A stretch of 64,000 nucleotides of DNA from Leifsonia sp. ALI-44-B (GCF_001984125.1 NZ_MTQL01000007.1:1302001-1366000), one strand, 5' to 3'; counted from the first letter of the stretch, positions 1 through 8,960 are shown. The notes: generated by a model from the letters alone, not told the origin. Translations and numbers: made by a program.

Positions 1-250
1 TACCCCGGCCACGCCGCCTTCGGTGCCTGTTCGGATGAACCGGTGCACGGCGAAGAGGTGGGGCAGTGGTCGAACGGCAGAAAGGAGCTGCCGGGCGATC
101 CGGTGATGCGTGCTCTGGCACGACGGGTGGATGTGGCGAAAGCGTCGGAAGACGCATCCGTTCGCCGTATGAAATCCGTGAACCGGCCGAGCCGGTGTGA
201 AAGCGTTCTACGACGCAAGGGGCACCGTAGCGCCCACAAGTCCTCTCAGA
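1..250. other. Window edge, no supported gene
   Basis: This stretch lies downstream of the minus-strand SRPBCC gene. One plus-strand frame is open through it, but that frame continues into the antisense of the SRPBCC gene, becomes Arg-rich, and has no convincing start. It could hold the tail of a gene that begins outside the window, but nothing recognisable was read in any frame. Confidence 0.4.
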
Positions 251-832
251 CTACAGCTTCGAGTCGTCGCCGTCGAATCTGGTGTCGTCGCCGGCGGGGG
301 CATCGGATGCGGCATCCCCCGTATTCGCGTCGAGATCGTCCTCGTTCTGCCGCTCGGGGTCGAACGCCCACGTCGGCGCCATCTGCACCATGCGGGCCCC
401 GCGCCACTGCCACAGCGACCACAGCGGGTACCACAGTGCGGGCGCAACGGCCCCCGAGATCTCGAGCCGGTCGCGATACAGCGTCTTGGTGGGGTCGCCG
501 GGCGCCGGCGCGATGGCCATTCGGTGATCCCAGCGCGTCAGAAGCGTGAGCGGCCCACTCAATGGCGCGCCGCTGTCGTGCATGATGCGCACTCCGTCGG
601 GCCGTTTCTCCTGAAAGTCGAGACGGATGTCTTGGCCGCCGACCGGCACGAGCCCGAGCGCCTTGAGCGTGACGGCGTGCGAGCCGGGCCCCCAGATCGT
701 CGGGAACGTGCCCTCCTGTGACTCGGGCTGCAGCAGGGGGCCATACAGCTCGGTCAACACCGTCGGCGACTTGATCGCGCGCCAGGCGGCATCGGGGTCG
801 CAGTCCAAGATCAACTTCAGCTGTACATGCAT
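251..832 (-). CDS. SRPBCC-family protein
   Basis: A 193-residue protein that begins MHVQLKLILDCDPDAAWRAI, typical of the first strand and helix of START/SRPBCC (polyketide-cyclase-like) lipid-binding folds. Conserved-looking features include a central GSHAVTLKALG segment and a late W/R-rich helix (ALWYPLWSLWQWRGARM), followed by an acidic tail that is probably disordered. The start at 832 is chosen because GGAGGAG lies just upstream; an upstream extension in the same frame reads as low-quality Cys/Arg-rich sequence. It is divergent from the EVE gene with about 170 bp between them. The ligand is unknown; members of this superfamily bind lipids or act as co-chaperones or cyclases. Confidence 0.7.
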   Translation of the reverse strand: MHVQLKLILDCDPDAAWRAIKSPTVLTELYGPLLQPESQEGTFPTIWGPGSHAVTLKALGLVPVGGQDIRLDFQEKRPDGVRIMHDSGAPLSGPLTLLTRWDHRMAIAPAPGDPTKTLYRDRLEISGAVAPALWYPLWSLWQWRGARMVQMAPTWAFDPERQNEDDLDANTGDAASDAPAGDDTRFDGDDSKL

Positions 833-1006
833 ATCCCCATACTCCTCCGCCGGATGTCCGCACGCAGGGCCTTGCGCCCAGACATCCCGCGCATCCACAG
901 TTTTCTCGGCCGACCACCGTCCCTCGGCCTCATCATCACCCAGCGCCCGTGTTCGGCAAGCGCGCGCCGTGGGCATGCGGCCGCCCCGGTGCGGTAAACA
1001 GGTCAC

Positions 1007-1480
1007 GTGGCGATCCGATACTGGCTGGTGGTCGCGCCCCTCGACCGGGTGCGACGCCTGCGCGCGGCCGGCGTCGTCGAGATGACCTTCGGCGGCAGAG
1101 ACGGGCTCGAGGATTTCTCCGAGGCCGACGGCATCGTCTTCTACTCCCCGCGCTACGAATCGCCCGAGGGTGAGCGTCTGCGTGCCTTCACGGCCATCGG
1201 CCGCATCTCCGACGGTCGGATGTTCCTCGCCGATCAGTCCGAGGGCTCGCGCTCCTGGCGGCGCCGCGTCGACTTCATGGACGACACGGTGTTCCAGTCC
1301 GTGCGCCCGCTCGTCGGCCTACTCGAGTTCACGCGCGATCGGCGCACCTGGGGCCAACAGTTGCGCCGAGGCATCCTCGAGATCTCGCGTCTCGATTTCG
1401 AAACCATCCGTGACGGGATGCGGCTGCCGTCGGCCGATGAGAGGCCCCCACGTTCCCTCACAGACAGGGTGTGGTACTGA
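1007..1480 (+). CDS. EVE-domain protein (PUA-like fold)
   Basis: A 157-residue protein with a GTG start. It opens with MAIRYWLVVAPLDRVRR and carries DGIVFYSPRY, then FTAIGRISD, and a basic RRRVDF segment, the pattern of the EVE/UPF0310 family. EVE domains have a PUA-like fold and are thought to bind modified nucleobases in RNA or DNA; this is family knowledge, and no catalytic motif is visible here. The C-terminal half (VRPLVGLLEFTRDRRTWGQQLRRGILEIS) is the usual helical part. It stands alone, 43 bp ahead of a ComB-like gene. Confidence 0.8.
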   Translation: MAIRYWLVVAPLDRVRRLRAAGVVEMTFGGRDGLEDFSEADGIVFYSPRYESPEGERLRAFTAIGRISDGRMFLADQSEGSRSWRRRVDFMDDTVFQSVRPLVGLLEFTRDRRTWGQQLRRGILEISRLDFETIRDGMRLPSADERPPRSLTDRVWY

Positions 1481-1523
1481 CTCCGGTTTCGCGGCCATGT
1501 TTCGGCGGGGTTACGATATCCGG

Positions 1524-2069
1524 ATGAGCGTTCAGCAGACCGTCGTATCCCCCCTCACGCAGACGAAGTACCAGGTGCGCCTCGACTTCGGAAAGCCGGG
1601 GCTGAAGCGCATGACCGACGCCGACGTGATCATCTGGGTCGACTCGCTCGGCCAGTTCGAAACGATGAGCGTTCAGGCCTGCGCCGTCGAAGACGCGACG
1701 ATCATTGCCGCCGACCTCACGAACCGCACGGCCGCGGCCCAGTGGGTGCTCGAGCACCAGGTTCGCCTGGGCCGTCGCGTGACCATCGCGGTCGTCGCCG
1801 CGGGTCGCGAGGGTGCCTTCACGAGCCACGACGCGCTCGCCGCTGGTGCTGTCATCGACGCGCTCGCAACGGCCGGTATCGACTTCACGTCGCCCGAGGC
1901 TGCCGTGGTGTGTGCCGCGTTCGAGGGTTTGCAGAAGGCTGTCGGCCACCTCTTCACTGCGTCGGTCGTCGGACAGGAAATGATCGTCGCGGGTGAGCGC
2001 GAGAAGGTCGTCCGCGCCTCGCAGGTCGACACACGCACCGATGTGAAGGTTCTGCGACTCGCGTCCTGA
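1524..2069 (+). CDS. ComB-like 2-phosphosulfolactate phosphatase family protein
   Basis: A 181-residue protein. The central part shows the ComB pattern: TNRTAAAQWVLEHQ, then VTIAVVAAGREG (the V-x-V-I-A-A-G strand), an acidic/Ala segment SHDALAAGAVIDAL, the SPEAAVVCAAF helix, and a C-terminal SVVGQEMIVAGEREKVVRAS. ComB is a Mg-dependent phosphatase known from coenzyme M synthesis in archaea; bacterial homologues often occur without that pathway, so the physiological substrate here is unknown. Length is somewhat short for the family (usually 210-240), and the usual N-terminal D-V-L-R-A-T-T strand is replaced by ADVIIWVDSLGQ, which may alter catalysis. Apparently monocistronic. Confidence 0.6.
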   Translation: MSVQQTVVSPLTQTKYQVRLDFGKPGLKRMTDADVIIWVDSLGQFETMSVQACAVEDATIIAADLTNRTAAAQWVLEHQVRLGRRVTIAVVAAGREGAFTSHDALAAGAVIDALATAGIDFTSPEAAVVCAAFEGLQKAVGHLFTASVVGQEMIVAGEREKVVRASQVDTRTDVKVLRLAS

Positions 2070-2167
2070 TGCGTCGCACGGCCGGCGTCGTGCGACTCCT
2101 GTGTGAGCCTGCTGAGAGCGTTGTCCAGGCCCTCGCATTCGATCGGGCGTCGGCGTAGTCTCGCGCC

Positions 2168-2470
2168 ATGAAAGCAACTCTGAATGACACGGTCCTCGCC
2201 GAAGCCGAGCAGGACGACCTGATCAAGATCGAGGGCAACTGGTACTTCCCGCCGGCGAGCCTGAAAAAAGAACTGTTCGAAAGCTCGGACACTCCGTACA
2301 CCTGCCCCTGGTAGGGTGAGGCCCAGTACTGGAACGTGCGCGTCGGCGGCGACGTCCACGCCGACAAGGCCTGGAGCTACCCGACGCCCTACGACGGCGC
2401 CGCCTCGCGCGTCGGCAAGGACTTCGCGGGCTACGTAGCGTTCGACCCGTCGGTCACCATCGCCCCGTAA
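2168..2470 (+). pseudogene. DUF427 protein gene interrupted by an in-frame TAG
   Basis: From the ATG at 2168 the frame reads 48 codons ending SSDTPYTCPW, meets TAG at 2312-2314, then continues in the same frame as GEAQYWNVRVGGDVHADKAW and further to a natural TAA at 2468-2470. The total of 100 codons and both flanking segments match DUF427 proteins, in which the position of the stop is normally Lys (CPWKG). One change, AAG to TAG, explains the break. Codon use is normal for the genome on both sides. It is either a recent pseudogene, a sequencing error, or a read-through case; nothing in the context favours read-through. Confidence 0.85.
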
Positions 2471-2510
2471 CCCCACGGATCCTCGCGGGCATCCCCGTCG
2501 GCTTGGTATC

Positions 2511-2550
2511 GAGAAAGGCTCCGGCTCATCACATAACCGGAGCCTTTCTC
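2511..2550. terminator. Bidirectional terminator, 14-bp perfect stem
   Basis: GAGAAAGGCTCCGG at 2511-2524 pairs perfectly with CCGGAGCCTTTCTC at 2537-2550 across a 12-nt loop. It sits between the converging DUF427 remnant and DUF1697 gene. The short A/T-rich ends of the stem (CTTTCTC on either strand) fit a two-way intrinsic terminator. Confidence 0.75.
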
Positions 2551-2569
2551 CCGGCCGATCGCCGGCTAG

Positions 2570-3142
2570 CTACCAAACCAGCTTGCGAAGAGTTCTCAGG
2601 TTGCGCGTCGTGATGGCCTCGGCACCCGTGCGATACCGCGCCCGTGAGGAGATCTTCGCAAACGGGCTGTCCGTGCTCGAGCCCTTCGCAACCTCCCAAT
2701 ACATGACACCGTCGCCAACCGCGAGTCGTTCCGCTCCGGCGGTGGGCCCCTCGGCGCGCAGCGCGGCCGCCTCTTCGGCAAGCGCGTCGATGAGCGCCCG
2801 ATCGGTCGCGAACGTGACATACGGATGCCGGTCGGGCACCTCGTCGAACGGATACGCGTCGATCACGGCCTGCATCTCGTCGAGACGCACCACCGCCACC
2901 GCGACGCCATATCCGTAGCGCACGTCGATCGCCGACTCGAGCCGGCGCCGAATCTCTGCGCGACCCGAATCCTCTTGCGCGGCGCCTTCGTTCGGGCCCT
3001 CGACCAAGACGTTGCCTGAAGCCAGGACAGTTTTCACGCGAGCGAACCCGGCATCCTGAAGCGCCGCCACCAGGTCGGCCGATTTGATCGTGTTGCCGCC
3101 CACGTTCACGCCGCGCAACAGCCCTACCCAGGTCGTCGGCAT
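2570..3142 (-). CDS. DUF1697 protein
   Basis: A 190-residue protein starting MPTTWVGLLRGVNVGGNTIK, the hallmark N terminus of DUF1697 (LLRGINVGGKN-type), followed by FARVKTVLASGNVLVEG, which matches the family's second conserved block (V-x-T-Y-x-x-S-G-N-V). The C terminus (TTRNLRTLRKLV) is also typical, where the family reads R-N-W-x-T-x-x-K-L. Function is unknown for the family. The ATG at 3142 overlaps the stop of the upstream SprT-like gene as TGATG, implying translational coupling; a GTG one codon earlier is an alternative start. Confidence 0.85.
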   Translation of the reverse strand: MPTTWVGLLRGVNVGGNTIKSADLVAALQDAGFARVKTVLASGNVLVEGPNEGAAQEDSGRAEIRRRLESAIDVRYGYGVAVAVVRLDEMQAVIDAYPFDEVPDRHPYVTFATDRALIDALAEEAAALRAEGPTAGAERLAVGDGVMYWEVAKGSSTDSPFAKISSRARYRTGAEAITTRNLRTLRKLVW

Positions 3143-3639
3143 CACTCACCCATCCCGGCGGCCGCGGCTCGCCGACGTGTGCTGGCGGAAATCTCGCGCC
3201 TGGTCCAGGCGATCTCGAACGCCGGATCAAACCGCTTCGAGCACACCGCGCAGGAACTCTGCCTCGTGGGTCGCCGGTGTCGATACAGCGTGTGCCCGTT
3301 GGGGCACGTCCCCACCCAGGGCGCCAGCTCGTCGGCGGTTTCGCCCGAGTGCAGGCGCGAGCCCTCATAGCCCAGCTCGGCGGCGACCTTTCGCCACTGT
3401 GGACCGTGCCCGGCCCGCGAGCCGGCGACGGCGTGAGCGACCTCGTGCAGCAGGATCTGGTGGATCTCGTCGTCGTCGTAGCGCGACGCCAGGTAGCGCG
3501 AGACCGTGATGCGCTTATCGGTGTAGTTGCACAGGCCCGCACGTCGCTTCGCGTTGTCGAAGTCGAACGACCATGCCGCGTCGAGATGCAGGGCGATCAG
3601 GGCGTCGGCCCAGATGCGCACGCGCGCGAGATCTGACAT
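3142..3639 (-). CDS. SprT-like zinc metalloprotease
   Basis: A 165-residue protein with the zinc-protease motif HEVAHA at residues 65-70 (HExxH, His65/Glu66/His69) inside ILLHEVAHAVAG, followed by HGPQWRKVAAELG, where a third zinc ligand usually lies. Near the C terminus a zinc-ribbon-like set occurs (C112-P-N-G-H and C130-A-V-C133). This layout matches SprT/SprT-like proteins, related to eukaryotic Spartan, which act on DNA-protein crosslinks; that role is not shown for the bacterial proteins. It forms a two-gene operon with the DUF1697 gene. Confidence 0.85.
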   Translation of the reverse strand: MSDLARVRIWADALIALHLDAAWSFDFDNAKRRAGLCNYTDKRITVSRYLASRYDDDEIHQILLHEVAHAVAGSRAGHGPQWRKVAAELGYEGSRLHSGETADELAPWVGTCPNGHTLYRHRRPTRQSSCAVCSKRFDPAFEIAWTRREISASTRRRAAAAGMGE

Positions 3640-3706
3640 GGCAAAAGGCTACCTCGCGGCACCGACATCCGTGCGTTGGGCCCCGATCCGGCAACCCGGC
3701 CGGCGG

Positions 3707-4225
3707 TCACGCGCTTTCGCTGAGGAACGACTCCGTGACGGCGATGGCAATGAGGGACGGCTCGAGTTCAGCCTCGCTCGCGCCCGCCTGGTTGCGCAGA
3801 AGGACGGCGGCCTTGAAATCGGCCAGCGCGGCCGCATATTCGCCGGCATCGAAGAGGACGCGCCCACGGTGCTGTAGGGCGACCGACTCGAGCGTCGGCC
3901 AATTCTGGGTGCGCGCATCATCCGCGCAGAGTGTCAGTTCATAGATCGCCTCGTCATAGCGCCCGAGGTATTGCAGCACCTGGGTGCGCAGGATGCGGGG
4001 CAGCAACAGATCCCGTCGGTTGCCGGTGAAGCGGGCGAGACGCACGGCCTGGCTTGCGACATCCAGAGCCTCATCGAGTTGTCCGGTGACTTTGAGCAAC
4101 CACGCACGTTCGCTGAGGGCCTGCAGATTGCGCATGTCGCCGAGCTCGGCCAGGCGCTCGCCGGCCGCGCGCAGGTCGACTTTCTCGCGAAGGGTCACGG
4201 CGTCCCAGCCGAGCAAGATCTTCAT
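3707..4225 (-). CDS. Tetratricopeptide-repeat protein
   Basis: A 172-residue all-helical protein. TPR-like helix pairs are visible: LQALSERAWLLKVTGQLDEA, LRTQVLQYLGRYDEAIYEL and ALQHRGRVLFDAGEYAAALA, each with the Gly/Tyr/Ala spacing of TPR consensus. No signal peptide or membrane segment is seen, so a cytoplasmic protein-protein adaptor is likely. The partner is unknown. It is transcribed in the same direction as the SprT-like gene but separated by 67 bp. Confidence 0.7.
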   Translation of the reverse strand: MKILLGWDAVTLREKVDLRAAGERLAELGDMRNLQALSERAWLLKVTGQLDEALDVASQAVRLARFTGNRRDLLLPRILRTQVLQYLGRYDEAIYELTLCADDARTQNWPTLESVALQHRGRVLFDAGEYAAALADFKAAVLLRNQAGASEAELEPSLIAIAVTESFLSESA

Positions 4226-4367
4226 GGGTGCCCCCGGATGTGGCTTATGTGGCGGTAGAGCATGCCGCTGAATGGCGGCGTTTCGAGCCTAACCGTGCAA
4301 GGCGTTTCGTCCCGTCAACCGCCCCCGCCTGTCGGCAATGGGCGGTCCGTCGCTCAGCCGCCGATCG

Positions 4368-5222
4368 TTACTTCGCGAGGAAGACGGAGCGATTCGGGGG
4401 CGGGGACGGCACGGCCGTCTGATCGGTCACGATCGGAGCGCTCCGGATGAATTCAGCCAGGGCTTTACCGTGCACGGCTTGCGCAGGGTGCGGCCCGCCG
4501 GCGAGCAAACGGGGGATGTAGTCGAGCGGCAGCGGCTCACCCGACGCAACCAGCACGACATTGCCGAACCGTCGGCCCTTCAACACCTGGGCCTCAGCCA
4601 TCGCAGCGACGTGGGGGAGGACCGAGGCCACAGTGGCCGCTTGGCCGCGGGCGAATGCCAGTCCCGGTCCGTCCGCGATATTGATCGCCATGATTCCCTG
4701 CGGTGCGAGAAGGGAGGCGGCCAGGCGGTAGAACTCCTGGCTGGTCACATGGGCGGGGGTCCGGGAGCCGCCGAAGATGTCGACGACGACGATGTCCGCC
4801 GTTCCGAAGAGGCCAGCGGGCAACTTGCCGAGCGACTCGCGCGCATCGCCGTACCGCACCTTGATGTTGGCGCGTTTGGGCAGCGGCAAATGTTCTCGCA
4901 CGAACGGCACGAGATCGGTCTCGAGTTCGAGCACCTGCTGACGGCTGCCCGGTCGGGTCGCGTCGATATATCGCGGCAGTGTGAACGCCCCGGCACCGAG
5001 ATGGATGGCGGTGACGGGCGACCCCGGCGTGCCGAGCTCGTCGATCACGTGGCCGATGCGCTGGATGTACTCGAAGTGCAGCTGCGACGGGTCGCCCACG
5101 TTCACGTGGGACTGGGGGGTGCCGTCGACCACGAGCTGAAAGCTGTCTGGCACGAATCGGTCGGCTTCGATGACCGCCCGATAGCCGCTGATGCCGAGCG
5201 TTACTGAGGGGGGCGACGTCAT
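4368..5222 (-). CDS. Spermidine-synthase-like SAM-dependent protein
   Basis: A 284-residue protein with a Rossmann methyltransferase-type core. AIHLGAGAFTLPRYI corresponds to the nucleotide-binding loop (G-x-G-x-x-x-x-P-R-x-x), VLELETDLV to the acidic strand-2 end, RYGDARESL to the D-A loop and ADIVVVDIFGG to strand 4. These match spermidine synthase-like proteins common in actinobacteria as orphan genes. It lacks a convincing polyamine-binding set, and a genuine aminopropyltransferase activity is doubtful; methylation or a structural role is possible. No membrane segments. Divergent from the large surface-protein gene at 5412. Confidence 0.75.
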   Translation of the reverse strand: MTSPPSVTLGISGYRAVIEADRFVPDSFQLVVDGTPQSHVNVGDPSQLHFEYIQRIGHVIDELGTPGSPVTAIHLGAGAFTLPRYIDATRPGSRQQVLELETDLVPFVREHLPLPKRANIKVRYGDARESLGKLPAGLFGTADIVVVDIFGGSRTPAHVTSQEFYRLAASLLAPQGIMAINIADGPGLAFARGQAATVASVLPHVAAMAEAQVLKGRRFGNVVLVASGEPLPLDYIPRLLAGGPHPAQAVHGKALAEFIRSAPIVTDQTAVPSPPPNRSVFLAK

Positions 5223-5271
5223 AGAACGAGCGTAGCCCTCGTAGTTCGCCTCTGGACGGCCCAGCGTGCCG

Positions 5272-5307
5272 TTGTGCTCATCGGCAGCTATGTGTATCTT
5301 GATATAT
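5272..5307 (+). promoter_or_regulatory. Candidate promoter of the repetitive surface protein
   Basis: TTGTGC at 5272-5277 and TATCTT at 5295-5300 are spaced by 17 bp, followed directly by the AT-rich TGATATAT at 5300-5307. The region is strikingly AT-rich against its surroundings. The same 8-mer recurs before the DUF5819 gene. Confidence 0.4.
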
Positions 5308-5411
5308 TGATGTTACTCAACCACGCCCGTGGCGTTTGGTTGCGTACAGAGACCCGCCGGTCTCCATGAGTCGTCAGATATGAACCCAACGAAACGTACG
5401 GAGCACCTCGA

Positions 5412-8400
5412 ATGAAATCCAATACACGCCAGCACGACCGCCGAAAAGCTGCCGCGCTCGACACGGCCGGGTCTGCACCCGGTTCGAGCTTCCGGCGAGC
5501 CGGTCGCGTCGCACTCGTCGGTGCGGCCGTGGTCGCGGTCGCGGCGCTGTCCCTTCCGGGCGCCCTCCCGGCCTCGGCCGTTCTCGCAACCGGTTGGACC
5601 GGCGCGACCGGAGCCGATGCCGCGCAGTCGACCTCGGTCGGTTCGACCGGTGTGACAATCACCACCGACACGCCGAGCAACGGCAAAGGCGTCCGCGTCG
5701 AATCCGGGGGTGGGGATGTCGGCATCCGAACCACCGACGACGGTGAACTCGGGCTGGGCATCATCGGTCTCGATGAAGGCTTCCCCTGCGCGAACAACCA
5801 AGCGTGCAACCGCGGCGATGTCATCATCCGGTTCGCCAAACCGGTCACGAACCCGAAGATTCAATTCTCGGATCTCGGCGGAGCGTCTTTCGTGCTGGGC
5901 TTCGGCAACGTGTTCTCCTCGGCGAAATACACGCTGACTACCCCGGGTGTTGCGCTGTCGTCGACGTCGGGCGATTTGACCGTTACCCCGAACAGCGTGA
6001 GTGCCGCTCAGAACACGGCCCACAGCGGTGTCGTGACCGCCACTGGCACCGTCACGGAATTGCGATTCAACGTGATCATGGAGTCGCGCGGATCGGGCGT
6101 CGGCGCGGTGGCTTTCACCAAGGTCGCCCAGGACAGTCACCGCATCAACGTCGACATCGAGGACACTCCCGCGGCCGCGACAGCGACCTCGAATTCTTCG
6201 ACCACCTCGAACGCTTCGTCCAACCCTGCGGTCGAGGGCAACGTCTCGTCGGCGTCGAACCCGGATTCCAACGCGTCGACGAACCCGACGGGAAGCACGA
6301 ACGCGACCTCGGCCGCGAACCCGAGCCCGTCGGCAACGACCAATGCAAACGCGACATCTACGTCGAACGCCTCCGTGAACCAGAACGCGTCGGCCTCGGC
6401 CGCAGCTGACGGCACCTCGAACCCTGCCGCCCAGGCGGCCGCCCAGGCGGACGCGACCACGCAGGCTTCGGCCGCGGCGAACCCGGATGCGAGCATCGCG
6501 GCGCAGGTCGCGAGCACGGCGGATGCCTCGCGCAACGCCTCGTCGACCTCCGACTCGATCGCCAACGCCTCGGCGACCACGGCTGCTCAGGCGGCCGCGA
6601 ACGCGGACAACTCGTCGGCCACCAACGCCAACGCCTCCCAGGTCGCTACGGCGGACGCGAACTCTGCCTCGAAGGCCGCTTCCATCGCGAACTCGTCGAC
6701 GAACGCGTCGGTCGACTCCAACGCCAACGCGACGGCGAACCCGACCACGGACGCGAACGCGACGGCGAACCCGACGACGAACGCGAACGCGACGGCGAAC
6801 CCGACGACGAACGCGAACGCGACGGCGAACCCGACCACGGACGCGAACGCGACGACGAACCCGACGACGAACGCGAACGCGACGTCGACCGCCAACTCGG
6901 ACGTGAACAAGAATGCCTCGGCCTCGGCGGCTGCCGACGGTGATTCGAACCCGGCGGCTCAGGCCGCGGCTCAGGCCGACGCGACGACCCAGGCCTCGGC
7001 TGCAGCGAACCCGGACGCGAGCATCGCGGCGCAGGTCGCCAGCTCGGCGGATGCGTCGCGCAACGCCTCGTCCACCTCGGACACCATTGCCAACGCTTCT
7101 GCGACGACGGCCGCTCAGGCGGCTGCGAACGCCGACAACTCGGCCTCCACCAACGCCAACGCCTCCCAGGCCTCGACGGCGGATGCCGCATCTGCATCCC
7201 TCGCTGCCGCGATCGCGGATGCGTCCACCAATGCATCCATTCAGAAGAACGCGACGGCACTGTCGAACGCGAACGCGACCGCCAACCCCACGGGCACGAC
7301 CAACGCGTCCGCCTCGACGAACCCGACGGCCACTACGGACGCGTCGTCGGCGACAAACCCGACCGCCGCGACGAACGCGAACGCGTCGACCAACCCCGCC
7401 GGCACCGTGAACACCAACGCTGCGGCCTCGGCCGCCGCCGACGGCGACGCCCGTCCGGCCGCGCAGGCTGCTGCCCGCGCGGATGCGACGACGCAGGCCT
7501 CGGCGGCTGCGAACCCCGATGCCAGCATCGCGGCTCAGGTCGCGGCAACGGCGGATGCTTCTCGCGACGCGTCTCAGAATGCCGACACCGCGCTGAACGC
7601 CTCGGCGCTCACCGCGGCCCAAGCTGCTGCGAACGCCGACAACTCTTCGTCGACGAACGCCAACGCGTCGCAGGTTGCGACCGCTGACTCCAACTCGGCG
7701 TCAAAGGCGGCGGCGATCGCGAACTCGTCCACGAACGCATCGGTGGACTCGAACGCCACCGCGTCGACCAACCCGACGGCGACGACGAATGCGTCGGCCG
7801 CCACAAACCCGAACGCGGCTACGAATGCGTCGGCTGCCACGAATCCCACGGCGACGACGAATGCGTCGGCTTCGACCAACCCGGCCGGATCGCTCAACAC
7901 CAACGCCGCAGCATCCGCCGCAGCCGATGGCGACTCGAACCCCGCCGCGCAGGCCGCCGCCCGCGCCGACGCCACCACGCAGGCTTCAGCCGCTGCGAAC
8001 CCCGATGCCAGCATCGCGGCTCAGGTGGCCGCAACGGCCGACGCGTCGAAGGATGCCTCGACCGACGCCAGCACCGCGATGAACGCCTCGGCTCGCACCG
8101 CGGCCCAGGCTGCGGCAAACGCGGACAACTCGTCCTCGACCAACGCCAACGCTTCGCAGGCCGCCACGGCTGACGCGGCGTCCGCGTCGAAGGCCGCGGC
8201 GATCGCGAACTCGTCGACGAACGCCTCGATCGATTCCAACGCGTCGGCCGCTTCGAACCCCTCCGGTTCGGTGAACGCCAACGCCTCGGCATCCGCCGCA
8301 GCCGACTCGCGGGCGAACGCCGCCGCGCAGGCCGCCGGTCGTGCCGACGCGACAACGCAGGCATCAGCCGCGGCGAACCCCGATGCGAGCATCGCGGCTC

Positions 8401-8936
8401 AGGTGGCGGCGACCGCCAACGCCTCCCGCGACGCGTCGACCACGTCGAAGACCGCGGCGAACGCATCGTCCATGACGGCTGCTCAGGCTGCGGCAAACGC
8501 CGACAACTCGTCGAGCGTCAACGCGACGGCCTCCCAGGCCGCCAACGCTGACAACTCGGCAGCGTCCCAGGCTGCTGCAATCGCCAACGCGTCCACCGAC
8601 GCATCGGTCACCGCGACCGCTGCATCGAACGCGCAGGCGTCGTCGAACCCGTCGGCCGCCGCATCCGCGTCGTCGAACCCGTCGACCTCCACCTCGACGA
8701 CGGCTAACGCATCGGGCACGACTGCAGGCGCGTCGGCGTCCACGCTGTCCGCATCGTCGTCGAAGGCCAACGGGACCAACACGGGCCTGAACAACGGCTC
8801 GCTGTCCAACACGGGTGCTGCCGACGCGACCGGCTTCGCCGCCCTCGCGGCCAGCCTGCTCGCCGCCGGAGGCCTGTTCGGTTTCTTGACGGTGGCCAAG
8901 CGTCGTCGTCAGGCCGGCTCCGCTTCCGCCGAATAA
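5412..8936 (+). CDS. Repetitive Ala/Asn/Ser-rich surface protein with sortase-type anchor
   Basis: A 1174-residue exported protein. The N terminus has a basic stretch and a hydrophobic segment (about residues 33-57, ending ASA), a signal peptide. Residues about 60-245 form a non-repetitive, beta-rich, probably adhesive domain with one Cys pair (FPCANNQACN). Residues about 325-1070 hold five copies of a roughly 110-residue core (beginning near residues 325, 501, 669, 831 and 957; each with ASAAAD, QADATTQASAAANPDASIAAQ and AAQAAANADNS), joined by spacers of NATANPTT-like decapeptides. The end carries LSNTG, a hydrophobic segment and RRR, a sortase sorting signal of LPXTG type with Pro replaced by Ser. 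It is probably a cell-wall anchored stalk or adhesin; no sortase gene lies in the window. Confidence 0.85.
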   Translation: MKSNTRQHDRRKAAALDTAGSAPGSSFRRAGRVALVGAAVVAVAALSLPGALPASAVLATGWTGATGADAAQSTSVGSTGVTITTDTPSNGKGVRVESGGGDVGIRTTDDGELGLGIIGLDEGFPCANNQACNRGDVIIRFAKPVTNPKIQFSDLGGASFVLGFGNVFSSAKYTLTTPGVALSSTSGDLTVTPNSVSAAQNTAHSGVVTATGTVTELRFNVIMESRGSGVGAVAFTKVAQDSHRINVDIEDTPAAATATSNSSTTSNASSNPAVEGNVSSASNPDSNASTNPTGSTNATSAANPSPSATTNANATSTSNASVNQNASASAAADGTSNPAAQAAAQADATTQASAAANPDASIAAQVASTADASRNASSTSDSIANASATTAAQAAANADNSSATNANASQVATADANSASKAASIANSSTNASVDSNANATANPTTDANATANPTTNANATANPTTNANATANPTTDANATTNPTTNANATSTANSDVNKNASASAAADGDSNPAAQAAAQADATTQASAAANPDASIAAQVASSADASRNASSTSDTIANASATTAAQAAANADNSASTNANASQASTADAASASLAAAIADASTNASIQKNATALSNANATANPTGTTNASASTNPTATTDASSATNPTAATNANASTNPAGTVNTNAAASAAADGDARPAAQAAARADATTQASAAANPDASIAAQVAATADASRDASQNADTALNASALTAAQAAANADNSSSTNANASQVATADSNSASKAAAIANSSTNASVDSNATASTNPTATTNASAATNPNAATNASAATNPTATTNASASTNPAGSLNTNAAASAAADGDSNPAAQAAARADATTQASAAANPDASIAAQVAATADASKDASTDASTAMNASARTAAQAAANADNSSSTNANASQAATADAASASKAAAIANSSTNASIDSNASAASNPSGSVNANASASAAADSRANAAAQAAGRADATTQASAAANPDASIAAQVAATANASRDASTTSKTAANASSMTAAQAAANADNSSSVNATASQAANADNSAASQAAAIANASTDASVTATAASNAQASSNPSAAASASSNPSTSTSTTANASGTTAGASASTLSASSSKANGTNTGLNNGSLSNTGAADATGFAALAASLLAAGGLFGFLTVAKRRRQAGSASAE
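6384..8600 (+). repeat. Five long degenerate coding repeats
   Basis: The cores begin at 6384, 6912, 7416, 7902 and 8280. All encode the block QASAAANPDASIAAQVA and then TAAQAAANADNS. The start-to-start distance shrinks from 528 to 378 bp because the spacer between cores becomes shorter toward the C terminus. Confidence 0.85.
6726..6890 (+). repeat. 30-bp tandem repeat array inside the surface-protein gene
   Basis: Units start at 6726, 6756, 6786, 6816, 6846 and partly 6876, each encoding N-A-T-A-N-P-T-T-(D/N)-A with very few base changes. The near identity at DNA level suggests recent expansion by slippage or unequal recombination, which would vary stalk length. Confidence 0.9.
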
Positions 8937-8960
8937 GGGGAATCGGACCCGTCACCCGAT

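Noticed and set aside
6726-6890. 30-bp repeats as a possible CRISPR array
   Set aside because: There are no unique spacers; the units are directly adjacent, in frame and encode NATANPTT(D/N)A.
5313-7622. An Arg/Gly/Val-rich 769-codon minus-strand frame opposite the surface protein
   Set aside because: It arises from the repetitive Ala/Asn/Ser codons on the plus strand; it has no start context and runs over the promoter region.
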